Source: Candidatus Hermodarchaeota archaeon
GTDB lineage: Archaea > Asgardarchaeota > Hermodarchaeia > Hermodarchaeales > Hermodarchaeaceae
Direction: 5' to 3'
Assembly: GCA_016839995.1 (NCBI GenBank)
Contig: JAEOTD010000135.1
Coordinates: 1-16,502, forward strand
DNA: 16,502 bases
Shown here: in pieces, positions 1 to 8,600 of the stretch
How positions within the stretch are numbered: the first letter of the stretch is position 1
How the letters are laid out: the number at the start of each line of letters is the position of its first letter
Notes under the pieces: generated by a model
What the model was told of the DNA's origin: nothing
What the model saw: the letters and a program-made list of their open reading frames with translations, nothing else
The model's database searches: none
Made by a program: the position numbers and the translations under genes

Positions 1-1
1 G

Positions 2-1561
2 GAGGTTTTAAAGATTCCAAATGGGCTTAGCGTATGCAGATGGGATGACAAGGTTGGACTGCGAATTGTTGGTGTGTATCCTCGTAACCTTGAAGTCTCA
101 GAAGATGATATGCTGCGAGTCTTCACAGCACACGCCATGGGTAAACCTGAAGCCGGATTCCTCACCATGACCCTCGAAGGGACCAATCTCGCCGTATCTA
201 GCTTCTATACGGGGATTCTTCGTGGGCGTGATCAGTTTTGCATTATGCTGTTTATGGATTTAGAGGAAGAACCCCGAGCTTACGAAGAAGGATTAACCCT
301 TGCGTCTAGTGAGATTGTGGAGAATATTGGAGAGCCAGAGTTTGTGGAGTATCTGGGTGAAGTGTTTGAGAAGCTGAAGCGGATGGTAGAGCTGTCTGTT
401 GAACAGCGGCTTGCCAAGGTCTTCGTGGATCAAGAAACCCGGTTACTCATGCATAAACTGGCTCGTGGAGGGATTCCAGCTGAGGAGTTACGGGAATGGC
501 TGGAATTGCAGACCGGAAAGCACTATCCGGATTTAGGGCTAGTGACTCTGCCATTGTTACGAAGTGGGTTAGTGGAAGAAGACTGGATAAACGCAGTCTC
601 AGATAACTGTGTGTTTTTAATCAGTGACTTACTCGGTGCCCGGTTTCCACCTGAACAAACGCTGAAACTCGGTAAGGGTGGCGGCTTGAACAAGGAACAG
701 TATCGGGAATACGAGGCTCGTGTGAAGAGCTTCTTTGAAGGATATCAGTGGACCGAAGAAGATACAATGATGATTGGTCAACTGCTCCTCGATCCTGACA
801 TCTACGATGTAACCAAAACGTTACGGCGTAAAATTGCACACAAATCTGAGTTAACAGGGGTTGTGGAGAAGGAAGCCTCGTTAGATAACGTGTTGCGACG
901 ATTAGAGCAGGCTCAAGTGATTACAAAGATGGGCACGGACTCAGTTGATGTGTCGAAGAAAGATGATCCCCTGATAATGTTGACTGCCGATGTACACTTT
1001 GAGGCCTTCTTTCCTGAATTCTTGGTGCTTCGCATCCAGGAGCGTTTAGAGGCAAAGGATATTCATCCCGATATTGCCAAGCGCCATCTGGAATTACTAA
1101 GCGAAACGTACATGCGTATGCGGGAGAAAATGAAAGAACGCAAGAAGCGCAAGAAGGAAGAGGGTGAAGAAGAGCTTCCTGAAATGGAAGGCGAAATGGC
1201 GCCACCACCTGAACTTGCTGAAGCGGAACCACCTGAAACAGCCGATTTACCAACTGTTGACGAAAAAGAAGCGAAGCGAATTCAGAAGGAAGAAGAACAG
1301 AAGCGAAAAGAAGAAGAAAAGCGCCTGAAAGAAGAAGAGAAGAAGAAACAGAAAGAGGAAGAACAGAAGCTCAAAGAGGACAAAAAGAAACAGAAAGAAG
1401 AAGAAAAGCGTCGCAAAGATGAAGAGAAGCAAAAGAAGAAAGAAGAGGAACAGAAACGTAAGGAAGAAGAAAAGCGCCTGAAAGAAGAAGAGAAGCGACG
1501 CAAAGAAGAAGAGAAGCAAAAGAAGAAAGAAGAAGAACAAAAACAGAAAGAGAAAGAATAA
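2..1561 (+). CDS. Asgard-type hypothetical protein: longin-like N-terminus, winged helices, long Lys/Glu-rich tail (5' partial)
   Basis: No function is recognised. The frame is open to the window's first codon, so the start lies at or just before the edge: if the two preceding bases were AT, an ATG would fall exactly there. A GTG at 74 is possible but would remove a coherent beta-rich segment (around RWDDKVGLRIVGVYP). Numbered from position 2, 519 residues are visible. Residues 1-132 look alpha/beta, with a W-D-x-x-G...YP pattern reminiscent of longin/roadblock-like folds (low confidence). Residues ~133-215 and ~250-345 each read as helices plus a hydrophobic strand, like winged helices. A Pro/Glu linker (~370-420) leads to ~100 residues almost entirely K, E, Q and R, with KEEEQKRKEEEKRLKEEE occurring twice 51 residues apart. 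Such ER/K composition usually forms a single stable alpha-helix. No membrane segment is seen. It converges on rnhB with 32 bp between them. Confidence 0.75.
   Translation, partial: EVLKIPNGLSVCRWDDKVGLRIVGVYPRNLEVSEDDMLRVFTAHAMGKPEAGFLTMTLEGTNLAVSSFYTGILRGRDQFCIMLFMDLEEEPRAYEEGLTLASSEIVENIGEPEFVEYLGEVFEKLKRMVELSVEQRLAKVFVDQETRLLMHKLARGGIPAEELREWLELQTGKHYPDLGLVTLPLLRSGLVEEDWINAVSDNCVFLISDLLGARFPPEQTLKLGKGGGLNKEQYREYEARVKSFFEGYQWTEEDTMMIGQLLLDPDIYDVTKTLRRKIAHKSELTGVVEKEASLDNVLRRLEQAQVITKMGTDSVDVSKKDDPLIMLTADVHFEAFFPEFLVLRIQERLEAKDIHPDIAKRHLELLSETYMRMREKMKERKKRKKEEGEEELPEMEGEMAPPPELAEAEPPETADLPTVDEKEAKRIQKEEEQKRKEEEKRLKEEEKKKQKEEEQKLKEDKKKQKEEEKRRKDEEKQKKKEEEQKRKEEEKRLKEEEKRRKEEEKQKKKEEEQKQKEKE
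1262..1558 (+). repeat. Lys/Glu codon-rich internal repeat region
   Basis: This purine-only-looking stretch encodes the ER/K tail of the first gene. It is built from imperfect repeats. The block beginning GCGCCTGAAAGAAGAAGAG occurs at 1321 and again at 1474 (153 nt, 51 codons apart), and a CGCAAAGA...GAAGAGAAGC block occurs at 1412 and 1499 (87 nt, 29 codons apart). All offsets are multiples of three, so unequal recombination here would change tail length without breaking the frame. Confidence 0.8.
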
Positions 1562-1593
1562 ACGTCTTCCAATTTCATCAGTTTCGCCATTCT

Positions 1594-2262
1594 TCAATCT
1601 TTGAGTGTTCGTTGTCGGTTTGCTGCTCTGATGTTACGTGCCGTCTCCCAGGTTTGTCGGACGATATCTGGAAATGTATTATGCGTACGAATCCAATCCG
1701 CAAGAAAACGTCGCGTTTTTGGATCATTTGGATAGCCACTTCCAAAGTCTCCATATCGCTGATGAAACTCTCGAATACGGCGGTCACGGCGAACCTTTGC
1801 CACGATAGATGCAGCAGCAACGACAGGATAAGCTGAATCGGCTTTATGTTCGCTGATAATCTTGTTTGGCATTTTCAATTGAGCAGCAATCATACGACCG
1901 TAGCGTTCAGCATTCACATCGGATGCATCAACATAAGCAATGTCCCATTTAAGGCGACTTAGTACTTGTGCCATCCATTCTGCCTCCAAGACGTTAAGAC
2001 TGCGTTTCTTCTGCCGTTCCGTATCGATAACCTTTGCACTGATTTCAAGCACTTCAACATTAGTAGCCAACTGACAAATTCGTTGTTCCAGCATATCTCG
2101 TCGACTAGGGGTCAGATCCTTTGAATCTCTGACCCCCCATTCAATGAGAGCATCTTCATGAGCGGGTTCGATAACTACTCCGGCTATAACTAGTGGACCG
2201 ATGACAGGACCCCGTCCTGCTTCGTCAACACCTGCAATTTGTTGCGTCAATCCCAACACCAA
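1594..2262 (-). CDS. rnhB: Ribonuclease HII
   Basis: RNase HII cuts the RNA strand of RNA/DNA hybrids and at ribonucleotides in duplex DNA, and takes part in primer removal and ribonucleotide excision repair in the cytoplasm. At 222 residues it has the usual archaeal length. The four metal-binding acidic residues are visible: D13 and E14 in GVDEAGRG, D112 in AYVDASD, and D142 in HKADSAYPVVAAASIVAK. The archaeal GSGYPNDPKT segment follows at ~174-183. No ATG is available. The frame closes at a stop at 2269-2271, and the candidate starts are TTG 2262, GTG 2259, TTG 2256 and TTG 2250. Since archaeal homologues begin only a few residues before the DEAGRG strand, any of these would give a full enzyme. 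It diverges from the small ORF at 2346. Confidence 0.95.
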   Translation of the reverse strand: MVLGLTQQIAGVDEAGRGPVIGPLVIAGVVIEPAHEDALIEWGVRDSKDLTPSRRDMLEQRICQLATNVEVLEISAKVIDTERQKKRSLNVLEAEWMAQVLSRLKWDIAYVDASDVNAERYGRMIAAQLKMPNKIISEHKADSAYPVVAAASIVAKVRRDRRIREFHQRYGDFGSGYPNDPKTRRFLADWIRTHNTFPDIVRQTWETARNIRAANRQRTLKD

Positions 2263-2271
2263 AACTGATTA

Positions 2272-2286
2272 TTCGGCTTTTCCGAA
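2272..2286. promoter_or_regulatory. Short perfect hairpin ahead of rnhB
   Basis: TTCGG and CCGAA form a five-base inverted repeat around a CTTTT loop, about 10 bases upstream of the rnhB start in the 83-bp gap shared with the divergent small ORF. It could be a small operator or a 5'-leader hairpin. It is short enough to be chance. Confidence 0.25.
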
Positions 2287-2345
2287 ACCATTAACAGTTG
2301 CTCAAGCTTAATAGTTTCTACCTAATTTACTTGCTTGTGGCCTAA

Positions 2346-2630
2346 ATGACTGAATGTAAATACCCTGAAATCTGGCTTAGTAACCTCGATGGCAAATTCC
2401 GTGTCTCCTCACGATTACCACCACCAGCCCAAGTTCCTGAGGATTTCGGCTGTCTCACGCCCGAGGGTGAAACAATGCCAATTTGTGTGTCTCCGTTATA
2501 TGATTCCATTCACGACGCCAAAGGTCGTGCCGCAGCGCTCCAAGCGGACCTCCAAGCCCAGGGATGTAAAGTCCTCTTCTTCTTTGAACTACGTCCGGCA
2601 GTGGTTGGTGATCCGCACACAATTAGCTAG
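2346..2630 (+). CDS. Small hypothetical protein, 94 aa
   Basis: I do not recognise this protein. It starts with ATG and reads as a plausible soluble chain: an aromatic-rich N-terminus (YPEIWLSNLDGKF), a Pro-rich turn (RLPPPAQVPEDFG), a helix with Ala/Leu/Gln (DAKGRAAALQADLQAQG) and a hydrophobic strand (KVLFFFEL). This order would suit a small alpha/beta domain. There are three cysteines but no metal-binding CxxC pair, and no membrane segment or signal peptide. No clear Shine-Dalgarno precedes it, so a leaderless transcript is possible. Its stop overlaps the dedA stop by 8 bp on the opposite strand. A second plus-strand frame at 2389-2727 overlaps it, but is richer in Ser/Arg and runs far into dedA, so I prefer this one. 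Confidence 0.55.
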   Translation: MTECKYPEIWLSNLDGKFRVSSRLPPPAQVPEDFGCLTPEGETMPICVSPLYDSIHDAKGRAAALQADLQAQGCKVLFFFELRPAVVGDPHTIS

Positions 2631-3363
2631 AATCCCCGTGGGAGTCTTTCAGTTCCGCGGGTTCAACAGTTTGTGCCTGTCGTGCCCGTCGACGAATGAT
2701 AACGCGGTAGAGAATGAAGACGACTAGGAAGACTATCAGAAGTACAAATATTAGGGTTTCAAAGAGGTCGATCATCTGCGCTAGATTATAGAAACCTACT
2801 CCGATTATCCAACCAAGTAATCCCAATGATAAGTAACGTGGAAGCGAACCTATGAAAGTGACTAATGCAAACCGCTTCGGGTCGGCTCGAAGTGCTCCAT
2901 AAAGAAGGGAAATCACGGAAAGCGGAATAATCGGAATCGCTCTTGCAGTAAACAAGTAGATTTCATCGCGAGAAGATTCTTCCATGTTTTTGCGCATATA
3001 TTCGATTTCTTCAATGGACGTTCCAAGATATTTGCCATACCGCTCGATTATTGGATATCCACCAAAGTAGGCTATTCCATACCCAAAGAAGGATCCAATA
3101 GTTGCTGCTAAGGCCCCGATAGTCATCACACTGAAAAGAATGACCAAGATTGCTTCTAAGGGTAGTAATTCATATGTTAGAATGAATCCTGCAGCCATGG
3201 GAACAAGTGGAGAAGGAATGGGTGCTATGAACGTTTCAATCATAACACCAAAAAACACACCAAGTGGACCCAAAGCGGCAACCCATGAAATGAGAAGGAA
3301 AATAATGCTTTCAATCCACACATCAATAGTGTGAAGCCAAGTAATTATTGCATCAATTATCAT
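2623..3363 (-). CDS. DedA-family (VTT/SNARE-associated) integral membrane protein
   Basis: DedA proteins are polytopic membrane proteins of the VTT superfamily; characterised bacterial members move polyprenyl-phosphate or other lipids across the membrane, usually with proton coupling. The 246 residues show family hallmarks: an acidic residue before a re-entrant Pro-rich loop (E43 in ETFIAPIPSPLVP), a Gly-rich segment (ATIGSFFGYGIAYFGG, ~87-102), and the conserved arginine of the second loop (R141 in FTARAIPIIPLS). Hydrophobic segments lie at about 15-45, 52-65, 70-100, 145-158, 165-190 and 200-222, followed by a basic cytoplasmic tail (RRRARQ). The substrate in an archaeon is unknown; a polyprenyl-phosphate carrier is a reasonable guess. 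It starts 44 bp after the OB-fold gene on the same strand and may be co-transcribed with it. Confidence 0.9.
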   Translation of the reverse strand: MIIDAIITWLHTIDVWIESIIFLLISWVAALGPLGVFFGVMIETFIAPIPSPLVPMAAGFILTYELLPLEAILVILFSVMTIGALAATIGSFFGYGIAYFGGYPIIERYGKYLGTSIEEIEYMRKNMEESSRDEIYLFTARAIPIIPLSVISLLYGALRADPKRFALVTFIGSLPRYLSLGLLGWIIGVGFYNLAQMIDLFETLIFVLLIVFLVVFILYRVIIRRRARQAQTVEPAELKDSHGDSS

Positions 3364-3407
3364 GTGTCGGTTCCCTCAACCACTTTTAGTTGTCATTGGC
3401 CGGCAAT

Positions 3408-3746
3408 CTATTCGCCAGGGTGTTTGCTTAGGATGTCTTCTTTTGATGGAAATTCGGGGTCATCGACGAGGGCAATGGTTCCATAGCGCCCAGCGGAGAG
3501 TTCCATTTCTCCACGAAATGTCTTGATGAAGCCGTTTTCTACTTCGACGATTACGCCTTCATCGACTTTGTCAATATCATCATTCCAAAGGGATAGTTTG
3601 ATGGTGCCTGTTTCATCACCTGCTTGTGCGGTGGTGACACGGGCTTTTCCATAGCGTGTCTGTACATCCCGAACTGGCTCTAGGGTTAGAATACGTATTC
3701 GGATGTTGACGCTTCGGGATGCAGAGTTTAGTTCTTGTACTTTCAT
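3408..3746 (-). CDS. Single-OB-fold ssDNA-binding protein (SOSS-B/RPA-like)
   Basis: This predicted single-stranded DNA (or nucleic acid) binding protein has one OB-fold, like archaeal SSB and the human SOSS-B1/hSSB1 family. With the ATG at 3746 it has 112 residues: a short N-terminal MKVQEL lead, then strands containing VNIRIRILTLEPVRDV, TRYGKARVTTA, GDETGTIKLSLWND and ENGFIKTFRGEMELSAGRYG, a run typical of archaeal members. The acidic C-terminus is short and lacks a zinc finger or a long protein-interaction tail. The frame is open upstream to an ATG at 3797, but the added 17 residues (Cys/Ser-rich) do not look like the family, so I prefer 3746. It is divergent from the DNA ligase and 44 bp upstream of dedA. 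Confidence 0.9.
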   Translation of the reverse strand: MKVQELNSASRSVNIRIRILTLEPVRDVQTRYGKARVTTAQAGDETGTIKLSLWNDDIDKVDEGVIVEVENGFIKTFRGEMELSAGRYGTIALVDDPEFPSKEDILSKHPGE

Positions 3747-3772
3747 GTTCTCAGAACCTTCATAACAGGAAT

Positions 3773-3780
3773 TTATCAAG
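3773..3780 (-). promoter_or_regulatory. TATA-like element for the OB-fold gene
   Basis: On the minus strand GATAAATT lies about 30 bp upstream of the preferred ATG at 3746. That spacing fits an archaeal TATA box with a very short leader. It also argues against the longer ATG start at 3797, which would lie upstream of this element. The match to consensus is moderate. Confidence 0.4.
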
Positions 3781-3837
3781 GATGTAATAAAGCACACTTT
3801 TTAAGGTTGTAGGAGGGCAGGATTTTCAGGAAAGGAA

Positions 3838-3842
3838 GAGGT
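3838..3842 (+). promoter_or_regulatory. Ribosome binding site of the DNA ligase gene
   Basis: GAGGT sits five bases before the ATG at 3848 and supports that start. The purine-rich stretch before it (GGAAAGGAA) strengthens the match. Confidence 0.5.
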
Positions 3843-3847
3843 CTCGT

Positions 3848-5575
3848 ATGCCTGTGGCAATAGCAACTCCGTTTCAAACTCTTGCCGAAGTCTCAGAAAC
3901 TATCATGGGAACTACCAAGCGGCTAGAAAAAATGGAATTTGGAGGAACTTTTCTTTCAAAGGTGTCTTCTGAGGAAATTGAAGTAGCGGCTCTACTTCTC
4001 ATTGGAAGACCCTTTCCTCGAACTAGCCAACGAACGCTTGCACTGGATTGGAGAGCTCTTAACCAAATTCTTGAGGAGCTGTTACAGCCATCTCCAGAAC
4101 TGTTACGAGAGCTTTTTGCGCAATCAGGAGATATCGGTGAGGTCGTCCATCAATTATTTCTGCAATCGGGTAAAATCCGGCAATCAACCCTGTTTACAAC
4201 GCCCTTGACAATCCAAGATGTACATGCAACTTTCGTCGAAATCGCTGATGCACAAGGTGCAGGATCACGAAAACGGAAAACTGGGTTACTTCGGGCGTTA
4301 TTCACGCGAGCAACCCCACTAGAAGCCAAGTACATCGCCAAGTTACTTGTTGGCGATCAACGCATCGGATTTAGTGAGGGCATGCTCGAAAGTACAATTG
4401 CTCGCGCACAAGACTTGCCGCTTGACTTGGTTCGTCGTGCTAATATGCTCACAGGTAATATTGGTGAAGTGACACGGATTGCGTTTTTTGAAGGAGCCAA
4501 TGGACTGAAGAAGGTGAAGCTATGTGCTTTCATTCCATTGCTTCCAATGCTAGCAGCCCAAGCTGAGAATGTAGAGGATGCCCTGAAAACGCATGGAGGA
4601 CAATCAGCATTTGAAATGAAGTTGGACGGGGCCCGGGTCCAAATCCATATGCAACGACAGAATGAGCATGCACGAATTCGAGTTTTTAGCCGGCGATTAA
4701 CAGACGTATCGGCGAGTCTACCGGACGTTATTCAATTAGTCGAGACTCAGGTTGACGCCCGTAGCTGTATCCTTGAAGGGGAAGTTCTCGCTGAAGGTAA
4801 AGATGGACGTCCTTATCCTTTTCAACACCTAATGCGTCGATTTCGACGCGTTAGAAATGTTGAGGAAATGGTTCACGAAATTCCAGTCACCCTCTACCTT
4901 TTTGATTTGCTCATGCATGATGATGAGGTTCTCATTGATACCCCTTATTCATCTCGGCGTGAACGATTGGTTGCTTTGCGGGGTGATATCGCACTTGTCA
5001 AGCAATTAGTCACGACTGATTCTTTAGCTGCTGAATCTTTTTTCGACGAGTCAATCAAAGCTGGTCATGAAGGGCTAGTAGCAAAAAGAGTTGATAGCAC
5101 CTATCAACCGGGAAAACGAGGGAAGGCTTGGTTAAAGGTTAAACGAGCCATGGAAACCCTCGACCTTGTGATTATTGCAGCTGAATGGGGGACCGGTCGA
5201 CGTCATAAGTGGCTCAGTGATTATCATCTTGCTGCACGGGATCCCGAAACGGGTGAATATCATATGTTGGGTAAAACCTTCAAGGGGTTAACAGATGTTG
5301 AATTTGAAGATATCACCCAGCGTCTTCTCGAATTGAAAATCGAACAACGTGGTGGAGTTGTAACTGTGCAACCTCGCATCGTTGTGGAGGTGGAGTATGA
5401 TGAGATACAACAAAGCCCAACCTACAAGTCCGGTATGGCACTGCGGTTTGCTCGAATCAAGCGATTGAGGTATGACAAAGATCCAAGTCAATCTGACCCT
5501 ATTCAACGAGTCCAAGAGCTGTATGATTCCCAGTTTGAACGGAAAGCCTCTACGAATCGAGTGGGTAAAACCTAA
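3848..5575 (+). CDS. lig: ATP-dependent DNA ligase
   Basis: Seals nicks in duplex DNA using ATP in replication and repair. The 575-residue length and layout are those of archaeal replicative ligases: an all-helical DNA-binding domain (~1-220, including LLVGDQRIGFSEGML), the adenylation domain, and a C-terminal OB domain. Motif I is FEMKLDGARVQIH, with the adenylated lysine at K258 and D260, G261 and R263 following. Motif III is CILEGEVLAEG, motif IV is EGLVAKRVDSTYQPGKRG, and motif V is AWLKVKR. The C-terminal part carries RIKRLRYDKDP, the usual final motif that ends archaeal ligases. The ATG has a good ribosome binding site. It is divergent from the OB-fold ssDNA-binding gene and convergent with the giant coiled-coil gene 26 bp downstream. 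No motif is missing, so I expect an active enzyme. Confidence 0.97.
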   Translation: MPVAIATPFQTLAEVSETIMGTTKRLEKMEFGGTFLSKVSSEEIEVAALLLIGRPFPRTSQRTLALDWRALNQILEELLQPSPELLRELFAQSGDIGEVVHQLFLQSGKIRQSTLFTTPLTIQDVHATFVEIADAQGAGSRKRKTGLLRALFTRATPLEAKYIAKLLVGDQRIGFSEGMLESTIARAQDLPLDLVRRANMLTGNIGEVTRIAFFEGANGLKKVKLCAFIPLLPMLAAQAENVEDALKTHGGQSAFEMKLDGARVQIHMQRQNEHARIRVFSRRLTDVSASLPDVIQLVETQVDARSCILEGEVLAEGKDGRPYPFQHLMRRFRRVRNVEEMVHEIPVTLYLFDLLMHDDEVLIDTPYSSRRERLVALRGDIALVKQLVTTDSLAAESFFDESIKAGHEGLVAKRVDSTYQPGKRGKAWLKVKRAMETLDLVIIAAEWGTGRRHKWLSDYHLAARDPETGEYHMLGKTFKGLTDVEFEDITQRLLELKIEQRGGVVTVQPRIVVEVEYDEIQQSPTYKSGMALRFARIKRLRYDKDPSQSDPIQRVQELYDSQFERKASTNRVGKT

Positions 5576-5601
5576 TCTTTCTTTGAATTCTCATTTTTGG
5601 T

Positions 5602-8600
5602 TTAGCTGCGTGGACGAATTTCATTCGATGCGGAGATCCATCGGGGTCCAAGGGTTTGGTTGAATAGGGCAATGTAACTAGCTTGGTCGCTGACGACTGC
5701 GACAATTTCTCCTTGGTTCCCGTAGGTGGGGGCAATGAGAACTTCTTCGCCGTCACGAGATCCTCCGTAGAACTCCATATTCGGATTGTTCCAAAGGCGA
5801 ATATTACCTTGTTGTAAGAGTTTCCGAGCACTGGCTATTTGTTTTTCTCCATCAAGTGTTGTGATGATATGGACACGACTTTGTGGCTGGATCTTACTCA
5901 ATTCCGCTACTGGGACTTCGTCAAACGATGGATATACCAAGGTAATGGTTTCATCGACTCGGCGAAACATATCCAATAGGTGGTTCTCGATTCCTTGGCA
6001 CGTGACTATTCGCCAAGTTCGTTCAGCTTCGGCAGGCTCCATCTTTGTGAGGGTATCCCATAAGCCGATGAGTATCTCTTCTGTCTGACTTGCGCGTGTT
6101 CTAAGTTGATCTAAAGTCGGTAAGGTTTGAGCTGAAAACAGCTGTAAGATATTTATGGCTGTGGTCTCAGCAGTTTTTGCACGAGCAGTAATTTCTTTGG
6201 CTAGATTTTGATATTCGGTTTTCAATGTCTGCCTTTCTTTACTCAAAGTTCGGCTTATCCGCCTTCCTGTCTGTTGAGTTTGTGTGACTAGTCCTTCCTG
6301 GGCATTATCAAGCACCTGATTGATGGTGTCACTCATTGTCTTGCTTTTTTGTAGAAGCTCAGTTGATGCTGTACTTTTGAAGTTTTGTAAACTTTCTTGC
6401 ATCCGACGGACGCTGTCTTGGGTTGCGCGCTTCAACCGGGTTTGGGTTAAATCTGTTGCCTTGGTTTGACTTTGAAGTGCTGTTTCAACATCCTGACCTA
6501 TCTCGTTTTGGAGTGCTAGATGATTCTCATCAATTCCCTCACGTGTAACCGTGAAAAGCTTATCAAGTTCAGTTTGTGAATTTGTCAACATCGATGTCAG
6601 TGATTCTGAGATTTGATCTGAAGAGGTGGTAATTCCATTTCCAAAAGCAGTGAGATTTTCTCCTAGTTGAGTAATCATGGTCTGGGATTTCATTTGTAGG
6701 GCTTCTTGACGTGATTGATTGGTTGCTTCGCTCTTTGAGAGATTTTGTGCAACTGTGTTGTCAATTTTTACTTTGAGTTCAGTTTGTTTCTGTTCAAGAG
6801 TTTCTTTACCTTCTGTTGCGATGCGCCGAAGCCCTTTGTGTAGTTGAGTTTGAATCATTCGGGATTGTTCAATGTATGATTGTAGGGTTGCGGAAGTTTC
6901 TGTACTCAAAGCTGTCTGTTGTGCATTTAGTGCATTAAGCAGGTTTACGCGGTTCTCTTCAATTTGCTCATTTAATTCAGAATCAATAGTTACAGTAGTT
7001 TCTCCAATTTTCTCAACTAATTTTGAAATCACCGTTTGTAACTGGACAAGTTCCTGTCGCAACGTAGATACATAATCATCTGTTTCTTCTGTAAGATTAT
7101 CTGCAAAAGTTTCGAGGAGCTGATTGATTGTGATTCTTTGCTCGTCGATTCGTGTTGCACAGGTTTGACCAATTTCTTCAATAAGATTCTGCGCTTTTGG
7201 AATCTCCGTTTTTGAAAACTCCGTCAACCGTGTCTGAATCTTATCAACACTTTCGATTAATGTTCCACCTTGCTTCTTGATTAAATCTTGCACGTTTTTC
7301 TTTAGATTATTGACCCGTGCTTCTTGGGTCTGTAATTCCGTTTGTACGTTCTCAACAAAGGTGTCTGCACTTTCCTGAATGGTAGTAAGATTTGTTGTGG
7401 TTGAGTTTTCAATTTCATCCTTCATTGTCGCTAGTTTTGCTGTTGTTGCATCCTTTTGTGATGAAATCTCACCACTTAGGGTTTCCAGAAGGGTTTGAAT
7501 TTCGATAAACTGCGCTATGCAGTCTTCCTGCATCTCAGTTATACTCTTATTGATTTGATCGTTGATCCCACTTTTTTCACGATTAAAGGCTTGAACAGTT
7601 ATAGTAAGAAGATTGTTAGTATCATCTTCGAAGTTAGTTAGACTCGTGTTTAGATTTACTGTTGCTTGGTCTATAGCAGTTCCCGTTGCTGTATTCAATG
7701 CCGTGAGATTACCTGCAACAACTGCAGAATAGTCATCAATAATTTTTGTAAGTGGAAACCAATATTTCTCAACAAGAGAACGCGAATTGGAATCATACTT
7801 TTGGATAATCTCGGTTAGTTTCTTGTTCAATGTTCTGACGGGTTCACTGGCTGATGGAATTTGTGTCGTTGAATACTCACGAAGCTTTGGTTTAAATTGG
7901 GTTCGAAGTTGCTTTACCAATTGGGTTTGAAAAACATCTTCTGCTTGAACTTCCACGCTTACTATCTCATTACTAAGCCTTATTCGATAGGCTTCTAACA
8001 CTTCTCCGCTGCTTTTCTTCAATAACTTATTGAGTTGAGTCTTCAAGGATTTGGCATAATCTGCCTGCACAATTTGCTTGAGGAGAGTTTGAAACTCCGC
8101 ACTAATGCGTTTGCGGTTGGTCAGATGTTGACGTTCAAGAGCAGTCTGGTACTCAACAAATATCGTCAAAAGATCTGAGATATGTTGATCTATATGCTGT
8201 TCAGATACTCCGGAAAGAATAGTACGTGGTAAGGCTTCCAAGCTCTCCAAACTTGATTGGATAATTTGTGTAATTTGTTTCTCTCGATTGGTTTGAGTTA
8301 CAAGCTTGGCTCTAAAATCTTGGAAAATGGTCTCCAATTCTTTTGTAATCTTATCACGAGCAGTTTTTTTCTCTCGAGCCAAAACGGTCTTTGGAAGTTC
8401 CAAGAGTTTCTCAAGAGTTTGTTCACATAGTTTGTCAATTTGCTTCTCTCTCTTGGTTTGCCGAGAAATTTTTGTTTTACAGTCACGTAAAAGCGGCTTC
8501 ATTTGCATATTAAAACTATTAGCAGCAAGTTCATTGTAGTTAGAGATTTGTTGACTATATCTCTCGACGAATTCATCTCGTGCAAGTCCTAAGGCTGTGT

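Noticed and set aside
1..6. GGAGGT at the very start of the window as a Shine-Dalgarno for a downstream start
   Set aside because: No suitably spaced in-frame start follows. The ATG at 21 is in another frame, and the bases read naturally as codons of the open frame from position 2.
1247..1597. Minus-strand frames rich in Phe/Leu or Ser/Phe opposite the Lys/Glu tail
   Set aside because: They are the complement of the GAA/AAG-rich repeat. Composition follows from the sense codons and there is no start signal.
1654..1793. Plus-strand ORF opposite the C-terminal part of rnhB
   Set aside because: RNase HII motifs on the minus strand are unambiguous across this interval and the plus-strand translation is featureless.
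2389..2727. Alternative plus-strand frame of 112 codons
   Set aside because: It overlaps the better ORF 2346-2630 and runs ~100 bp into dedA. The Ser/Arg/Pro-rich translation has no domain-like pattern.
5576..5601. T-rich stretch between the convergent ligase and giant genes as a terminator
   Set aside because: CATTTTTGG is suggestive of an archaeal T-tract, but five T residues without other structure are too weak to annotate.
5602..6027. Active phospholipase D/nuclease reading of the giant protein's C-terminal domain
   Set aside because: No HxKxxxxD motif is present. Only a degenerate PLD-like effector fold is supported.
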